Positions 11,801 through 24,455 of a stretch of DNA of 64,000 bases are shown here, in pieces. The DNA comes from Metarhizium brunneum (lineage: Eukaryota > Ascomycota > Sordariomycetes > Hypocreales > Clavicipitaceae). The number at the start of each line of letters is the position of its first letter. The stretch's first letter is position 1. The notes beneath the pieces were generated by a model. The model was not told the origin of the DNA. It searched no databases and saw only the letters and a program-made list of their open reading frames with translations. The DNA is taken from assembly GCF_013426205.1 (NCBI RefSeq), contig NC_089422.1, positions 4,340,001 to 4,404,000 on the forward strand, in the 5' to 3' direction. Position numbers and translations under genes: made by a program.

Positions 11801-14197
11801 AGGGGTAGGGTCCCGTTAACTTTGGAACCCGAGGATATGGACCAGGGAACCAGAACCCTGGAAGTCGACACTCATTGTAGGAAGCATTTATGCCCCGATA
11901 CGGAGTACCACAATACCAAATACCAATACTACCACAATATGCATGCAGGTACGGAGGACATACATTCTAGGTTTGAGGCCCCTGTCAGCCTATCTACCTG
12001 GAACAGTGAGGGCTGCAGACGGCATGTGCCACAGCCATGCAGTCGGGATCCTCGCCCTCAAGGTGTTTTGGAGGGTGATGTTCAAAGTGGACAGGTCTAA
12101 ACCAATGACTTGGTACCCATCGACCCGACCCTGAACATGAATCGTGATGGATGCTTTGTGCTTGAGAAGGCGTTGCGAGGTAGTCGGGCGCCTCACCTGG
12201 AGGCTGGTGGTGACCAAGACCAGATGCAAACCAAGAACTTTGCAAATACTACGTAACAGAAATGCGACTGGCGATTCAGGCGTGCCTGGAAGAAGGCTTG
12301 GAGTACATAAGTCGAGGCTCCATTTGTTCGCCCAGAAGCCCTCCGTCGTGCTCATAGAATCGGAACGCCAATGGTTGACAATTTGTTGGCCCGACATTAC
12401 TTTCGAGAATTGCATGCCAGACAGCAGCGCACATACACACATGCATTATGACAAAAGGCCACGGATCCATCTTGGTAGGCGGGTTGACAAGCAAGCAGTG
12501 AATACATACTAGCATCTGGCGCCAACTTGCATATGGTTGAGTCTCACGCCGTGTGACAAGGTCTCACATGTACATTGCAAACCGGCCGCATTTGGCAACC
12601 GTGCCGGAGCAGATAGACATTCACTGCTTGATCCAGCTATCGAGAGCTATGATGCAGTGTGTGTCTGCCGGATTAGATGCATGCTGTCTCAACAGCTACC
12701 AGCCAGGCTGGGGTCTCTTGGTGATGCGTGAAGGAGGCCCAACATTGAACCAGTGGGCCTTGATGTGTCTGTCCAGATGCTGCCAGTGAACGAAGCGGGA
12801 GAAGTCGTGGCTGCAATTGAGGTGTTGAAATGCGGTGTACATACTGACTGTGTGCTCGATACTCTGCACATGCACATGCACACAACACGACACGACACAC
12901 ACATAGCCTACCAACGTTACCTACTATAATAACTACGTACATCCAGCCAACATGGTGGTTGAACATGGGCAAAGTGGATCGAGTATGGGGTGTGTGAGTG
13001 GTACCATCGACCACACCAACGATCCCATGTTCCAAAGTTTGCCCATCCATGCACGGTTGCTTGGTCCCTGCTGCAGATTACCCTTGGGAGATTGTCATAT
13101 TGATGCTTCTTGTAGCGATGTTGCTTGTTTGTGTTTCTGCGGCCGGTTTCCGCGCTGGTCCACGACGCTTCGCTTCAGTCTTTGGTTCACCCTGAGTTGT
13201 GTGAGCGGCTGGTGACGTGGATATGTGAAAGCTGAGTGAGTCCTTGACTTTGCGGCACAGCAATCACGCCTTCCAAACCTGGCCAAGCCAGACTGGGCAT
13301 AGTTACTCCATCTTTGTGGTGTCAATCGGATGCCTGTTTGCTTGACATTGCTTGACGAACTGTGCATTGGCGAGCATCTGAATACCCATGCTTGCACCCA
13401 ACGGTGGTGATATAAAAGGCGAGCTATCCGCAGTCCCGCGGCCGGTCCATCTTTGCGCTCGAGACTCGAGCATTGGCACCGAGTACTCCGTACCCGAACC
13501 AAAGTCGGTGAGTGAGCGCCCTTGCAAGCCAGATACCAGAGACGAAGGCCATTCTGCACGATCCGCGCCGGCATCGTGGCGCCTCTTTGGTCCCAGACAT
13601 TGCCCCTTGCCTCGACCCAAGGCATTCATTCCTTGGCTCAATTACACAACTCTGAGCTGCCGTGTTGCCAGCTAACCCACCAACTCACATAGTTACCCCT
13701 GTGCTTCGACTTGAGCGAGCAGCTACATGTACTCTTGTCGTCACGCCGTCCTCGGGCACTAAACCACCAGCCAGAGCGCCCATCGATTTGGTCTTGGCCA
13801 CCACGGCCGGGAAACAAACAAGCAAGCCAACAAACAAACAAACAAAAACGCACGCCGCCACCAACATCATATCTTCTTTGACCTTCTTCCCACCCGATGG
13901 GCCGCCACATCCCTCCCATCCACTAGCGGAATACAGTAATCGCACAGACCCAGAGGCCATTTGGCGACATCGGCTGGCTCGAACTGTCTGGTACAAGTAC
14001 CTATTGACCCCACCATCATCATCATCTGACGGCACCTGGACCTGCTCTGTCTGGCACCAGTCGACCTCTCTTATCCCGTCCTGGTTTGTGCATATACAAC
14101 CAGACCTGCCCCGTTGCCAGCCAGAACGACCTCTTCACTCTCGCACAGCGTCTTGCAACCCGTCCTCCGTGAGCCTGGCTCGCGTCGCAACTGCACA
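8894..14197. other. 5.3 kb gene-poor region
   Basis: I find no supportable gene. Open frames are short, overlap on both strands and lack recognisable domains. Notable contents: TACGGAGTA-type nonamers at 10505, 11899 and 13484, a run of AAAC/AAGC simple repeat near 13816-13852, and a pyrimidine-rich stretch from about 13860 to 14197 that is probably the promoter and leader of STE23. Confidence 0.6.
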
Positions 14198-17100
14198 ATG
14201 CCGCCTGCACATTCCTCGGGCTTGGCAACCAGCCGCCATGCTCCTGTGGTTCTCTTGACGGACCGCCTCGAAAAGCCTTCGCTCGACGACCGTGACTATC
14301 GCGTTGTCCGCCTCGAGAACGGGCTAGAGGTGCTTCTCGTCCACGACCCGAAGGCCGATAAGGCCAGTGCTGCCTTGGACGTCAATGTTGGCAATTTCAG
14401 CGATTCCAAAGAGATGCCTGGCTTGGCACATGGTGTAGAACATGTCAGTATAAACAGCCCATCCGGGTACTTGCACTGTTTTTTCTTTGTTGGCCCATTG
14501 GCTAATGCTTGTAGCACCGCAGCTTTTATTCATGGGCACAAAGAAATATCCCGGGGAAAACGAATACAACCAGTACTTGGCTGCCAACTCGGGCAGCTGC
14601 AATGCCTACACGGCGGCTACTTCCACCAACTTCTTCTTTGAGGTGGCGGCCAAGCCAGCCAACGATGAAGAACCTTCAGACGCCAATCCGTCACCGCTCT
14701 TCGGGGCCCTTGACCGCTTTGCGCAATTTTTTATTGAGCCCTTGTTTTTGGAAAACACGCTGGACAGAGAGTTGAACGCTGTGAATGACGAGAACCGCAA
14801 GAACTTGCAAAATGATACCTGGCGCTTAAACCAGCTGAACAAGTCACTAGCCAATCCCGAGCACCCTTACTGTCATTTCTCTACGGGCAACTTGGAAGTG
14901 CTCAAGACGAAACCCGAATCACAAGGGATCAATGTTCGCGACAAGTTCGTCGAGTTCCACGACAAGCACTACTCTGCCAACCGAATGAAGCTCGTTGTTC
15001 TTGGCCGCGAGCCCCTTGACGTACTACAGAAATGGGTCGTGGAACTTTTCTCGGGCATTGAAAACAAGAATCTGTCTCCGAACAGGTGGACCCAGGAACC
15101 ACTGTATCGTGATGCCGACCTGGGCACGCAGTGCTTTGCCAAACCAGTCTTGGACTCAAGAACTCTGAGTCTGTTGTTTCCCTTCATTGATGAGGAGGGT
15201 ATGTTTGAGACGCAGCCGAGCAGATACATTAGCCACCTAGTTGGGCATGAAGGCCGCGGCAGCCTCTTCTCATACCTCAAAAACAAGGGCTGGGCCAATA
15301 GCCTATCTGCCGGTGCGTATCCAGTGTGCCCTGGATCGCCCAGTATATTTGAAATGGAAGTGAGGCTCACCAAGGAGGCACGTACAAAAGTCCCCAGTCA
15401 TGCATGGTCCAGGGCCGTGTACGCTAACAGAGTTGTTGAATTTAGGGATTGGATCACTACCTCGAAATCCCTACGATCTTTTTCCAGTACGTCGCAATGC
15501 TACGGGAAAGTCCTCCGCAGGAATGGATATTTGAAGAACAGAAGGTCATGGCCGAGCAGGACTTCAAGTTTAAACAAAAGACACTGGCTAGCAAATTCAC
15601 GAGTTCCATCAGCTCAGTCATGCAGAAGCCTTTGCCCCGTGAGTGGTTGCTTAGCGGACAAAAGCGATTGCGAACTTTTGACGCCTCACTTATTACAAAG
15701 GCTTTGGAAAGGTTGCGCCCAGAGAACATGAGACTTGTCATTGTTTCTCAAGAGTATCCAGGAAACTGGGACAAGAGGGAATATTGGTATGGAACAGAGT
15801 ACCGTCACGAAAAAATACCCCAGAGCCTCATGGCCGAACTCCAAAAGGCCCTCACAATGTCCAAAAATAAGCGTCTGCCTGAATTACATCTGCCGCACAA
15901 GAACAACTTCATCCCCAATAAGTTTGACGTGGAGAAAAGGGAGGTCTCAAAACCTGCATTGGCTCCACGGGTCTTACGGCATGACCAAGGAGCGCGGACT
16001 TGGTGGAAGAAGGACGATACATTTTGGGTTCCCAAAGCAAATGTCTTTGTTAGCTTACAAAACCCTATTATCTCCACATCTGTGAAGAATTGCGTCGAGG
16101 CAACACTCTTCACTCAGCTGGTCGAAGATGCCCTCGAGGAATATTCATACGATGCTGCACTCGCTGGGTTACAGTATAGCGCCTCGCTTGATACGCGAGG
16201 GCTCTGCATAAAGCTCTCTGGATACAATGAGAAACTCCCTGTCATGCTGGAGCAGGTGGTTAACACCATGAGAGACCTCGATATCCAGGAGGATCGCTTT
16301 CATATCGTCCATGAGCGGCTTGTACGTGCCTATGAAAACTCACAACTTCAGTCGTCCTTTCAACAAATAGGAGGCTATTTGTCGTGGCTTAACTCCGAGA
16401 CTCGTTACAATGTAGAGGAAATGGCTGCCGAGCTTAAGCACGCCACTGCTGGTGCTGTGCGACTTTTCCAAAAGCAAATACTGTCTCAGTTGTACATTGA
16501 AGTATACGCACATGGCAACCTGTCTCGAGGCGACGCTGTCAGGTTGACTGACATGGTCGAGTCCATGCTCAGGCCTCGCCCTCTGCCTCGGTCTCAGTGG
16601 CCGATTATTCGCTCGCTCATACTCCCCCGTGGTTCCAATTTTGTTTACAAGAAGGAGCTGAAAGATCCTCAAACTATTAATCATTGTATTGAGACATGGT
16701 TTTACGTTGGCGACGAAGCCGACCGTCAACTCAGAGCAAAGACCCTTCTTACTGCACAGATGATCCATGAGCCCGCGTTTGACCAACTTCGCACCAAGGA
16801 GCAACTTGGGTATGTCGTCTTCTCAGGCACGAGATCCTTTTCGACTACTTCCGGACTTCGATTCTTGATACAAAGCACTCAGAAACCCAAGTACATTGAC
16901 AGACGAATTGAGGCCTTTTTGGTTCAATTTGGGAAGAAGCTTGAGCAGATGAGCGACTCCGAGTTCGAGAATCACAAGCGAAGTCTGATTGTGAGACGCC
17001 TCGAGAAACTGCGTAATCTCGATCAGGAATCGTCGAGACAATGGGGTCAGATCGATGGCGAGTATTACGACTTCGAGCTAAGTGAGTGAAGCCTACTATG

Positions 17101-17628
17101 TACCACACTGCAGACGACCTGGAGTATATGAATGAAGTATGCTGACATTGAGATAACGGAACAGACCAGCACGACGCAGCCCACGTTAAGCCACTTACCA
17201 AGATGGAAATGGTGCAATTCTACAAGACATATTTCCACCCCTGTTCGAGCACTCGTTCTCGCATCTCAGTGCACCTCAAGGCACGCGGCCTGGACACAAA
17301 AGTCATGGAAATATTGAAAGAAGCAGGTGTTGAGGATGTCCCAAAAAAGAAGCGGGGGAGTGTTGACGTCTTACGCGAGTATCTTGAAAGCGGCGAGATT
17401 CTCGAAAGCGAAAAGCTGAATGCTGTTATTTCAAAGATCCAGAAATGCGGACTTCCTCCGGCTGCCGAAACTGACGCAACAAATGGGTCTACGAAAGATA
17501 CCGGCGCAGTCGAAACAGCTCAGAAGATTACCGACGTACGCCAGTTCAAAGCTAGTCTGCAGGCTAGCTCAGGCGTCCGACCTGTCAAGCAAGTGAGTGA
17601 GTTTGAAGAGACCGATGCCAAGTTATAA
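14198..17628 (+). CDS. STE23: Insulysin-family zinc metallopeptidase (Ste23 / insulin-degrading enzyme, M16)
   Basis: Large M16 chamber peptidase that degrades peptides; the yeast homologue takes part in a-pheromone processing. Four exons: 14198-14443, 14523-15377, 15446-17081 and 17165-17628, 1066 residues. The inverted zinc motif HGVEH (His78, Glu81, His82) lies at the very end of exon 1 and exon 2 resumes with LLFMGTKKYP. The third zinc ligand is Glu172 in RELNAVNDEN. A small insertion (about AANDEEPSDANPS) lies between these elements. The C-terminal half keeps LRTKEQLGYVVFSG, which binds the substrate cleavage site in this family. Intron 2 is best read as a rare GC-AG intron (15378-15445): this gives VRLTKEGLDHYLE, the family consensus, while every nearby GT donor breaks the frame or loses conserved residues. 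No signal peptide; likely cytosolic. Confidence 0.95.
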
Positions 17629-18412
17629 GCAGACTGAAGTATCGAAAAAAAAAGGATAAGAGTGAGAATCAAAGATGTGAAGAATTAAAATGCAAATTGG
17701 TCTAGCGCTTACCGAGCGATGGCATTACCTTTGATGGCTCTTCTGTCTTGCTGTTCAAACCACTATCACCACATGACACCTTTTCTTCTTTTATTGATTT
17801 ATTTTAAATGCGTTTTGGTTTTATTTGTTTAGTTTGGTGCGAAGACTACACGCCATGTGGCATGAGCCGAATTGAACTTGAGGTATCAGAGCAATAAGGA
17901 GGCTCATATTGGTAGCAAAGAGTTGCAGGCGCAGAAAAGTCATAGAAGAGGTTAGACGAGCAACACCGGCGACGGACAGCAACATTATATGTAGACAGTG
18001 CTGTTTTATAGAAGCGGACCCCTCTAATCAGGAGGTCGGCGTTCAGGCTTGCTGAGATGAGTTTAGTTTAAAGGCCGGGTCGGTATGTTGGATGTCATGA
18101 TGGCGGAATATACATGCCTAAGTACGTGGCTGGAAGTACAGGGCGAATCGCAGAAGCATGACTAGTCCGTGTTCCTTGTTCAATTCAAGCAAAAATAGAG
18201 TGTGGCCAGCAGCTATAGATGTCTTGAAACAGATTGATGAGGCGAGTTCAACCGTCCCCGTCGGCGCCCCCGGGATCTTAAATTTCGAAACGGCTTGCTC
18301 GATATTTCAGGCCTTCTCGCTCGTTTTCCTTTTAGCTCCATATTTTTTTCCTTAGCATCAGTTGATGTCAAAGCATGTTATGCAATAGGATATGCGGCCA
18401 AGATGTGGCCAA
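17629..18412. other. Intergenic downstream of STE23
   Basis: No gene recognised. The first 200 bp are A/T-rich and probably hold the STE23 3' end. Confidence 0.5.
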
Positions 18413-18475
18413 TCATTGGTCAAGGGGAACCAGATCGTCGGCATCATTGACTGGGAAACAGCGGGGTGGTTCCTT
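18413..18475 (+). pseudogene. Relic of an APH-type (aminoglycoside/choline kinase-like) phosphotransferase
   Basis: One frame reads LVKGNQIVGIIDWETAGW at about 18416-18469. This is the DFG-like metal-binding block (IIDWE) of the fungal APH family, in its characteristic sequence context. The usual upstream catalytic HGDLxxxN block is not recognisable and the sequence after the Trp loses family similarity, with a stop at about 18572. So only about 18 codons of a gene of normally 250-400 codons remain. I infer a decayed gene or a short duplicated piece. It is less likely to be a cryptic exon, since no flanking exon is visible. Confidence 0.55.
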
Positions 18476-19297
18476 CAACTTCTTGATGTCATTGGGAGTA
18501 CCCTTGGTGCTTTGTGCTTGTGTCATGACGACGGTCTCGACGGCCTTGACGTTAGAAGGCGGGAGGAGAACTGAACAACGGTTCCCGCCGGTGCTGTCAA
18601 TCGACCTCGACCGTAACACGGCATCGCACGGGGTGATGTGTCCCAACGCGCCGCGTTCCTCGGGAGAGTTTAGAAGATGGGGTGTAAGTGTACTGTCAAA
18701 TGTGCATGTGCATCCGCGCGGTTTGGACTCTGTCAACACTTGAACCAGGCAAGACCATCAAATAACTTGACTCTTTAGAACAGGCACCAGGTTTAGTACT
18801 ACTAGTCAATTAGTTGACGGGTCTGGTGGCGCCTGGCTCAAGTCAATACAGGTAGCCCTCAAGCCGGTGTGCACCAGACTGTTTGATGCCGTCCGGTCTC
18901 CCCAGCCGTCTCCACTGGCATCCAGTGTCTGGACGGTTTTCTTTCTTCTTTCTTCCTTTTTCAAACGCTCTTCCCTGCCTGGCCCCACCATGAGTTGACA
19001 GGCCGATGCCCACGCCCACGGCCAGCACTGTGATTTCCCGTTTGTGCTCCAAGAGCCCCCCAGTCCAGCACCGACGCCGCCTGCCGCTCGCTGTGTGCTC
19101 GAGGCTCTCAGCTGCCCAAGTGCCCCCCGGCGCCGTCTGGTCGACCAGCCGGCACTAGACTTTTCCAAGCACTAGCCAGGCAGGCAGGCAGTCGAGTCGT
19201 TGGTCCCAGGTGCCATGCCATCAACCCAGAAATCCCATTTTGTTTCTGTCTAGTCGCCACAAAGACCACCGCATTCTCGTCCCCTTTAGATGCGTGA
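18476..19297. other. Intergenic upstream of UBP12
   Basis: No gene recognised. Between about 19240 and 19253 a TTTGTTTCTGTCTAG sequence resembles a 3' splice site and could end an intron in the UBP12 leader. Confidence 0.4.
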
Positions 19298-19565
19298 GGC
19301 TACTTCATCAGTCCCTCGCTTTCCGCTGAATCAGACTATCTGTCGCTTCCGGCGTCATCACCCGCGTTTGTCCACGAGCTGCTCGGGCAGCTCACTGTCA
19401 AGACGTCTTCCTCAAAGAAGAGAAGGCTTGCCCGTCCGCCGCCCTCGACCAAGCAGGTATTGGACGCTCCAGCTTCGCCATCCCCCGACTCGGCCCTGCC
19501 CTCGTGTGAAGTTGAACCCGACGACGATCCTGTCCTGTCCTTCTCTGCCGAACTCAGCTCTGTAA
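19290..19565 (+). other. Upstream ORF in the UBP12 leader
   Basis: An ATG at 19290 opens a 91-codon frame ending at 19565, in a different frame from UBP12 and entirely upstream of its start at 19832. The product is basic and low in complexity, so it is probably not a functional protein. If the leader is transcribed from upstream of 19290 this frame could reduce translation of UBP12. Transcript start is unknown. Confidence 0.3.
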
Positions 19566-19831
19566 TTGCTTCCCGCGAGCCCGAGGCCCCTCGTTATCTT
19601 CTCCGTTCAGAGGCGCTGCCTGTTGCAACCGCCTCGAGCCTCCCCCCGCGGTTGCAACACACCCACGCCGCCTCCCTCGTCTCGACCGACTACGCCTCCT
19701 CGACCGCATCCTCGCCCTGTGCCTCGGCCTACGCTGAGCTTTCTCTCGAGAGCGACAGAGGAGGGGACGAGACTGGCTCTGCACGGAACCCAGGCAGAAG
19801 CCAGTCTCCCTTTGTTGTCCCAAGGAGGGCC

Positions 19832-22800
19832 ATGATGAATGGCGACGCCGACCTGCCGCAACGATCTTCCTCGCCATTAAAACGAAGAGCCTCCAGCATG
19901 GATCCCGACGCTGCTCCGTCCAAGAACGGCACCACCATGGACACGGATGCCTCTCAGCCCAGCCAGCAAATAGATCCATCCTCCACTGAATTTCCCCGCG
20001 CAATGAGCGTCGATGCCCCCGATGTAAACGGCCACGAAGCCTCCCTGTCTCAACGTAAGAAACTATGCCACCCTGAGAAAATATGATGCCTTCGTTTTGT
20101 ATGCTATGGTATATAAGTATATGCCAGGAACAGACACCCACAAACATTGATCCAAGACTTGGACATGTACGTATAAAATATTTTAAAAGAGCAAATACTA
20201 ACACTGGAAAAAATTTTCTTTCTTCAAAAAAACAGTAGCACCCCCGCCACTGCTAGAACAAGTCAAAATCATCGAAATGCTATTAAAAGCATTTGCCGAA
20301 GCTCCCCCGCAAGAAGGCAGTGTAGCCTATCTAGTTTCGAGAACCTGGGTCGATAAAGCCCTTTCTTTACGGACCGGCTCCAAACCTGCCGCAGCTGGCG
20401 CCGAAAGTATCTCCTTGGGGCCGGTTGACAATACAGACATTATCCAGGAGACAATCAAAGACTCGAGCGGCAGGGATTTTGTGCGTCTCATACCTGGCTT
20501 GGGCAACGAGTCCTTCGAACTATTTCCGGAGGATGCTTGGAAAATGGTCATGGATTGGTATGGCATAAAGGAAGGACAGCAGCCTATTGCTCGCATTGCT
20601 GTGAACACTGCGGATAGCAAACAAGCGCCGCCCAACATTCTCTATGAGTTTCACCCACCCATCTTTCACGTACATCGACTATGGTCCGATGTCAGCACCG
20701 TTCCTATTGAACAGTCTCTCAAGGCCAAGAATCCACCTCCTCTAATCGTCGCAAGGAGCTCCACTACACATGCTCAGAGCTTCCTCAGGGAGATCAAGAC
20801 CCTTGCCGGTGTAGGCCTGGAGCGCAAGGTACGATTGTTCACTATTCCGGCCTCTGCGCAAGTGACTAGACAAGAGACCGATGCTGCGTCAGCACTCACC
20901 CCTCCCGATTCACCTGGAAGATCTCGTGGTGGAAATGAGAACCAGTCTGTTTGGCCTACATTGCTCGTCGACGTTGTCTCCTTCTCGAAGGTTAGAGATA
21001 TAAGAGTCTCTGTGCCGCTCATCGACCACACTGCCGACGACAAGTTCAACGGACAGTCGACCTTGCAACATTACGAGTTGACAACGGACCAGACCTTGGT
21101 TCTGGATGAGGCTATTGGAAACTCTTATGTGAGCAACTACACCGGCCGGATGAAGGCGGCTGACAAGCCCACACCATCGCGCCTTTTGGGAAGCACAATC
21201 TCCTCAAAGACCAGCAGCAATCGAAGCAGTCCCGTATTCGACGGCCCCATGACTCGAGGCCGTGTGCAAAAGAAGCGACATGGGAGAAGCATCGGTGCCG
21301 TCGGTCTACACAACCTGGGCAACACTTGCTATATGAACTCTGCTTTGCAATGTGTTCGAAGCGTCGAGGAGCTCACCAAGTATTTCTTGACTGAGTCCTA
21401 TTTCACCGAAATTAACAAAACCAACGTGCTAGGCTTCGAGGGCAGAGTGGCCATCGCCTACGGTAATCTCCTCAGAGAAGTCTACGAGGAAGGTCGCGGT
21501 TCTGTAAGTCCACGAGACTTCAAATCAACTGTCGGACGTTGCCGTCCCACCTTTTCCGGATGGAGCCAGCAGGATTCCCAGGAATTCTTGGGATTTTTGC
21601 TCGACGCCCTTCAAGAAGATCTGAGCAGAATCAAGAAGAAGCCCTACATCGAAAAGCCCGACTCCACTGACGACATGATCAACAATCCTGAAGCCATCAA
21701 AGAGATGGCTGATAAAGTATGGGATATCACCTGTCGCCGGGATGATTCCGTCATTGCGGACCTCTTCACTGGCTTATACAAGTCAACACTGAAATGCCCC
21801 GAGTGTGGCAAGATTAGTATCACCTTTGATCCTTTCAACAATCTGACCTTGCCGCTGCCACTGGAGAACATGTGGTCAAAGTCGGTAAAATTCTTCCCAC
21901 TCAACGACGCCCCCGTGAAGATCGAGGTCGAGTTATCAAGACACAGTTCCATGGAGTCGTTGAAGCAGTTCATTTCGGTCAGAACTGGTGTTCCAGTGGA
22001 ACGCCTGATGGGTGCTGAGGAATTCAAGGATCGATTCTTTAAAATCTATGACAACACCCAGGACGTATCTGAGGAGATTCAGTCCTCGGATACGCCAACG
22101 ATTCACGAATTGGAAGCTGTTCCTACCAACTGGCCGAGTAAGAAACCACATAAAAAGTATCGGTCCATGTTGGATATCGATACGCCCCCAGAGTCAGCAG
22201 AGTGGAGCGAGGAGGAATGTCATACAATGGTCGTCCCAGTCCTTCACCGGAGACCGCAAATTCCCGGTCGTGGTCCAGAGGGTATTTCACCACCTCACTT
22301 TATTACCCTGACAAGAGAACAGGCATCCGACTACGACGTCATCAAGCGCAAGATCTTGCAGAAGGTTGCCACATTCTCTACGTGGTCCAAGTTCAAGGAC
22401 ACTCAGGAATCTGATGCGTCCGACGGTGTCGACGCAGACTTGGTCATCACTACAGCCTCAGACGCTGACTCTTCAGGCGACAGCAAGATTATCAGCAACT
22501 CCGTTGAGGGTGAAGACGATATGGTCGATATCACGATGAGAGACGCAGTCGACAATATTAGCAATCGTGCCACTATCTCTCCAATCACGCAACCGACAAT
22601 CCTCAAGCAGTTCAACACGAAGGCGCCAAAATTTGCCGACCCTGCAAACTTCCTGAATCCAGAACTTCAGAACCTCTTTGACCTTTGCTACTTCAAGAAT
22701 GACACTGACGGGCCCGTCCCAACTGGATGGTCCAATGTTGATAACACTAGGACGCTGCCCAGGCTTGCCGATCGAATTCCCGAACCCAGGGTGAAAGATG

Positions 22801-24455
22801 GCGATGCATCCAGTCCTGGCAGCTCTAACAGTACAGGCTCCGGCAACGAGGAGAGCGGTGACGAGGATGAAGCCACACCAGAGTCCACTCAGACGCGGAT
22901 GATTGAGGAATCCAGCGAGGAGGATGCCCATCAAGCTGCCAAGGTGAGATTGCATTCCTGCCATGTCCCCCCCCTTTATCTTGTCGCAAAAATACTCACA
23001 ATGTATCTATCAGATTAATGGACGATCTGGTAGACATAACTCTAAGTATAATCAGGGTAGCCGCAAGAAGTTTAAGGGGCACAAAGGATACGGCAAGAAG
23101 GGCAATAAAAGACGGGACAAGCAAACCCGAGCAAGCAAACTATCGCAAAGGGCGAATATCGTTGCCCCTCAGCCCATGCCCCCTGCCGTTTCTGACGGCG
23201 GGCCCTTAATACGCCTCTTCGAGGGCATCGTTGTTGACTGGACTGAGGATGCCTGGGACGCCGCCTTTGGTAATAACACAAACAAGCCAGATCCTGCCCG
23301 GGGATCCAGGACGTTTGTAGATGTCCAGACTCTCCACGATCCGGCTTTGAAGATTACTCAGCGACGACGTGTCACACGCAAAACCCGCGGCATCACCCTC
23401 GAAGAGTGTCTGGATGAGTTTGAGCGAGCAGAAATCTTGTCTGAGCAAGACATGTGGTACTGTCCTCGCTGCAAGGAGCACCGACGCGCCAGCAAGAAGT
23501 TCGATCTGTGGAAGACTCCCGATATTCTAGTGGCTCATCTGAAGCGGTTCAGTAGTTCCGGCTGGCGTCGCGACAAGCTTGACGTTCTTGTTGACTTCCC
23601 GATTGAAGGCCTGGACCTTACATCCAGAGTGATTCAAAAGGAAGATGGCAAGGCCGAGATTTACGATCTGATCGGAGTCGATGACCATTATGGTGGTCTC
23701 GGCGGTGGTCACTACACGGCATATGCCAAGAATTTTGTAGACGGGCGGTGGTACAACTACAATGGTGCGTGCGACACACGAACGAGTAGTGGCTTAACGG
23801 ACATCTGTGACACAAATGCTAACATTGGCAAATAGATTCATCTGTCCACGTGGTATCGGATCCCACGTCTGTCATCACTTCTGCAGCATATCTGCTGTTC
23901 TACCGTCGTCGTAGCAGCGGGCCGCTAGGAGGCCCGCGATTCAAGGAAATCTTTGACAAGTTCGACAAGGAGTCGGTCCATTCTGACAACGAAGCGACAG
24001 AATCTGGCGAAGAGGTCATGACGCAACGATCAACCAAGACGACAGTAACTCCGTTGACAGGGATGGATGATGACGACGACGAGCTGCCTATATACGACGG
24101 CAACACTATCCGTCGTAGCATTGAGGACGAGGGAAACTATCACTCCGGATCCAAGGGGGCCCTGGACATGACTCAAAGCTGGAGCTTCACAAGCCTGAAC
24201 GGCAACGGCGTAAATGGCAATAGGGACACAGACTGTGCCAGTGACGATGCGCAGTTTGACTCATCAGGCGATGACAGGAGCAAGGCACTTTCCGAACAAG
24301 ACACGGATATGGCGTCGGCGGCCCCATTCGAAGAGGGCGCCTCATGGGATGAGCAGGGGGTTATATCTGTGCCAGCAGATGGGGCTGGAGAAGGAGCGTC
24401 GGAGGAAGTAACCGAGATCCATCTCGAGGGAGACAAGATGACACGCAGCGCCTAG
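19832..24455 (+). CDS. UBP12: Ubiquitin-specific protease, Ubp12 type (USP4/11/15-like)
   Basis: Cysteine protease that removes ubiquitin from proteins. Four exons: 19832-20054, 20236-22943, 23014-23764 and 23836-24455, 1433 residues (a second ATG at 19835 is equally usable). Order of parts: disordered N-terminus (SSSPLKRRASSMD); DUSP domain near residues 90-170 (AYLVSRTWVDKAL, FELFPEDAWKMVMDWYGI); ubiquitin-like segment; USP catalytic core. The Cys box GLHNLGNTCYMNSALQC holds the nucleophile Cys439 and the His box GGGHYTAYAKNF holds His1210, followed by NYNDSSV. A zinc ribbon is formed by CPECGK and CPRCKEH. Between the two catalytic boxes lies a long insertion, partly acidic and disordered, with a lysine-rich stretch at the start of exon 3. 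The C-terminal 180 residues are acidic and low in complexity. A 178-codon in-frame open stretch without ATG precedes the start (see findings). Confidence 0.95.

Noticed and set aside
13662..14258. 198-codon plus-strand frame overlapping the STE23 start
   Set aside because: It overlaps STE23 exon 1 in another frame and looks like pyrimidine-rich leader sequence.
18413..18739. Minus-strand 108-codon frame opposite the APH relic
   Set aside because: It has no recognisable domain, and the plus strand carries an exact APH-family block in the same place, so this is likely a shadow frame.
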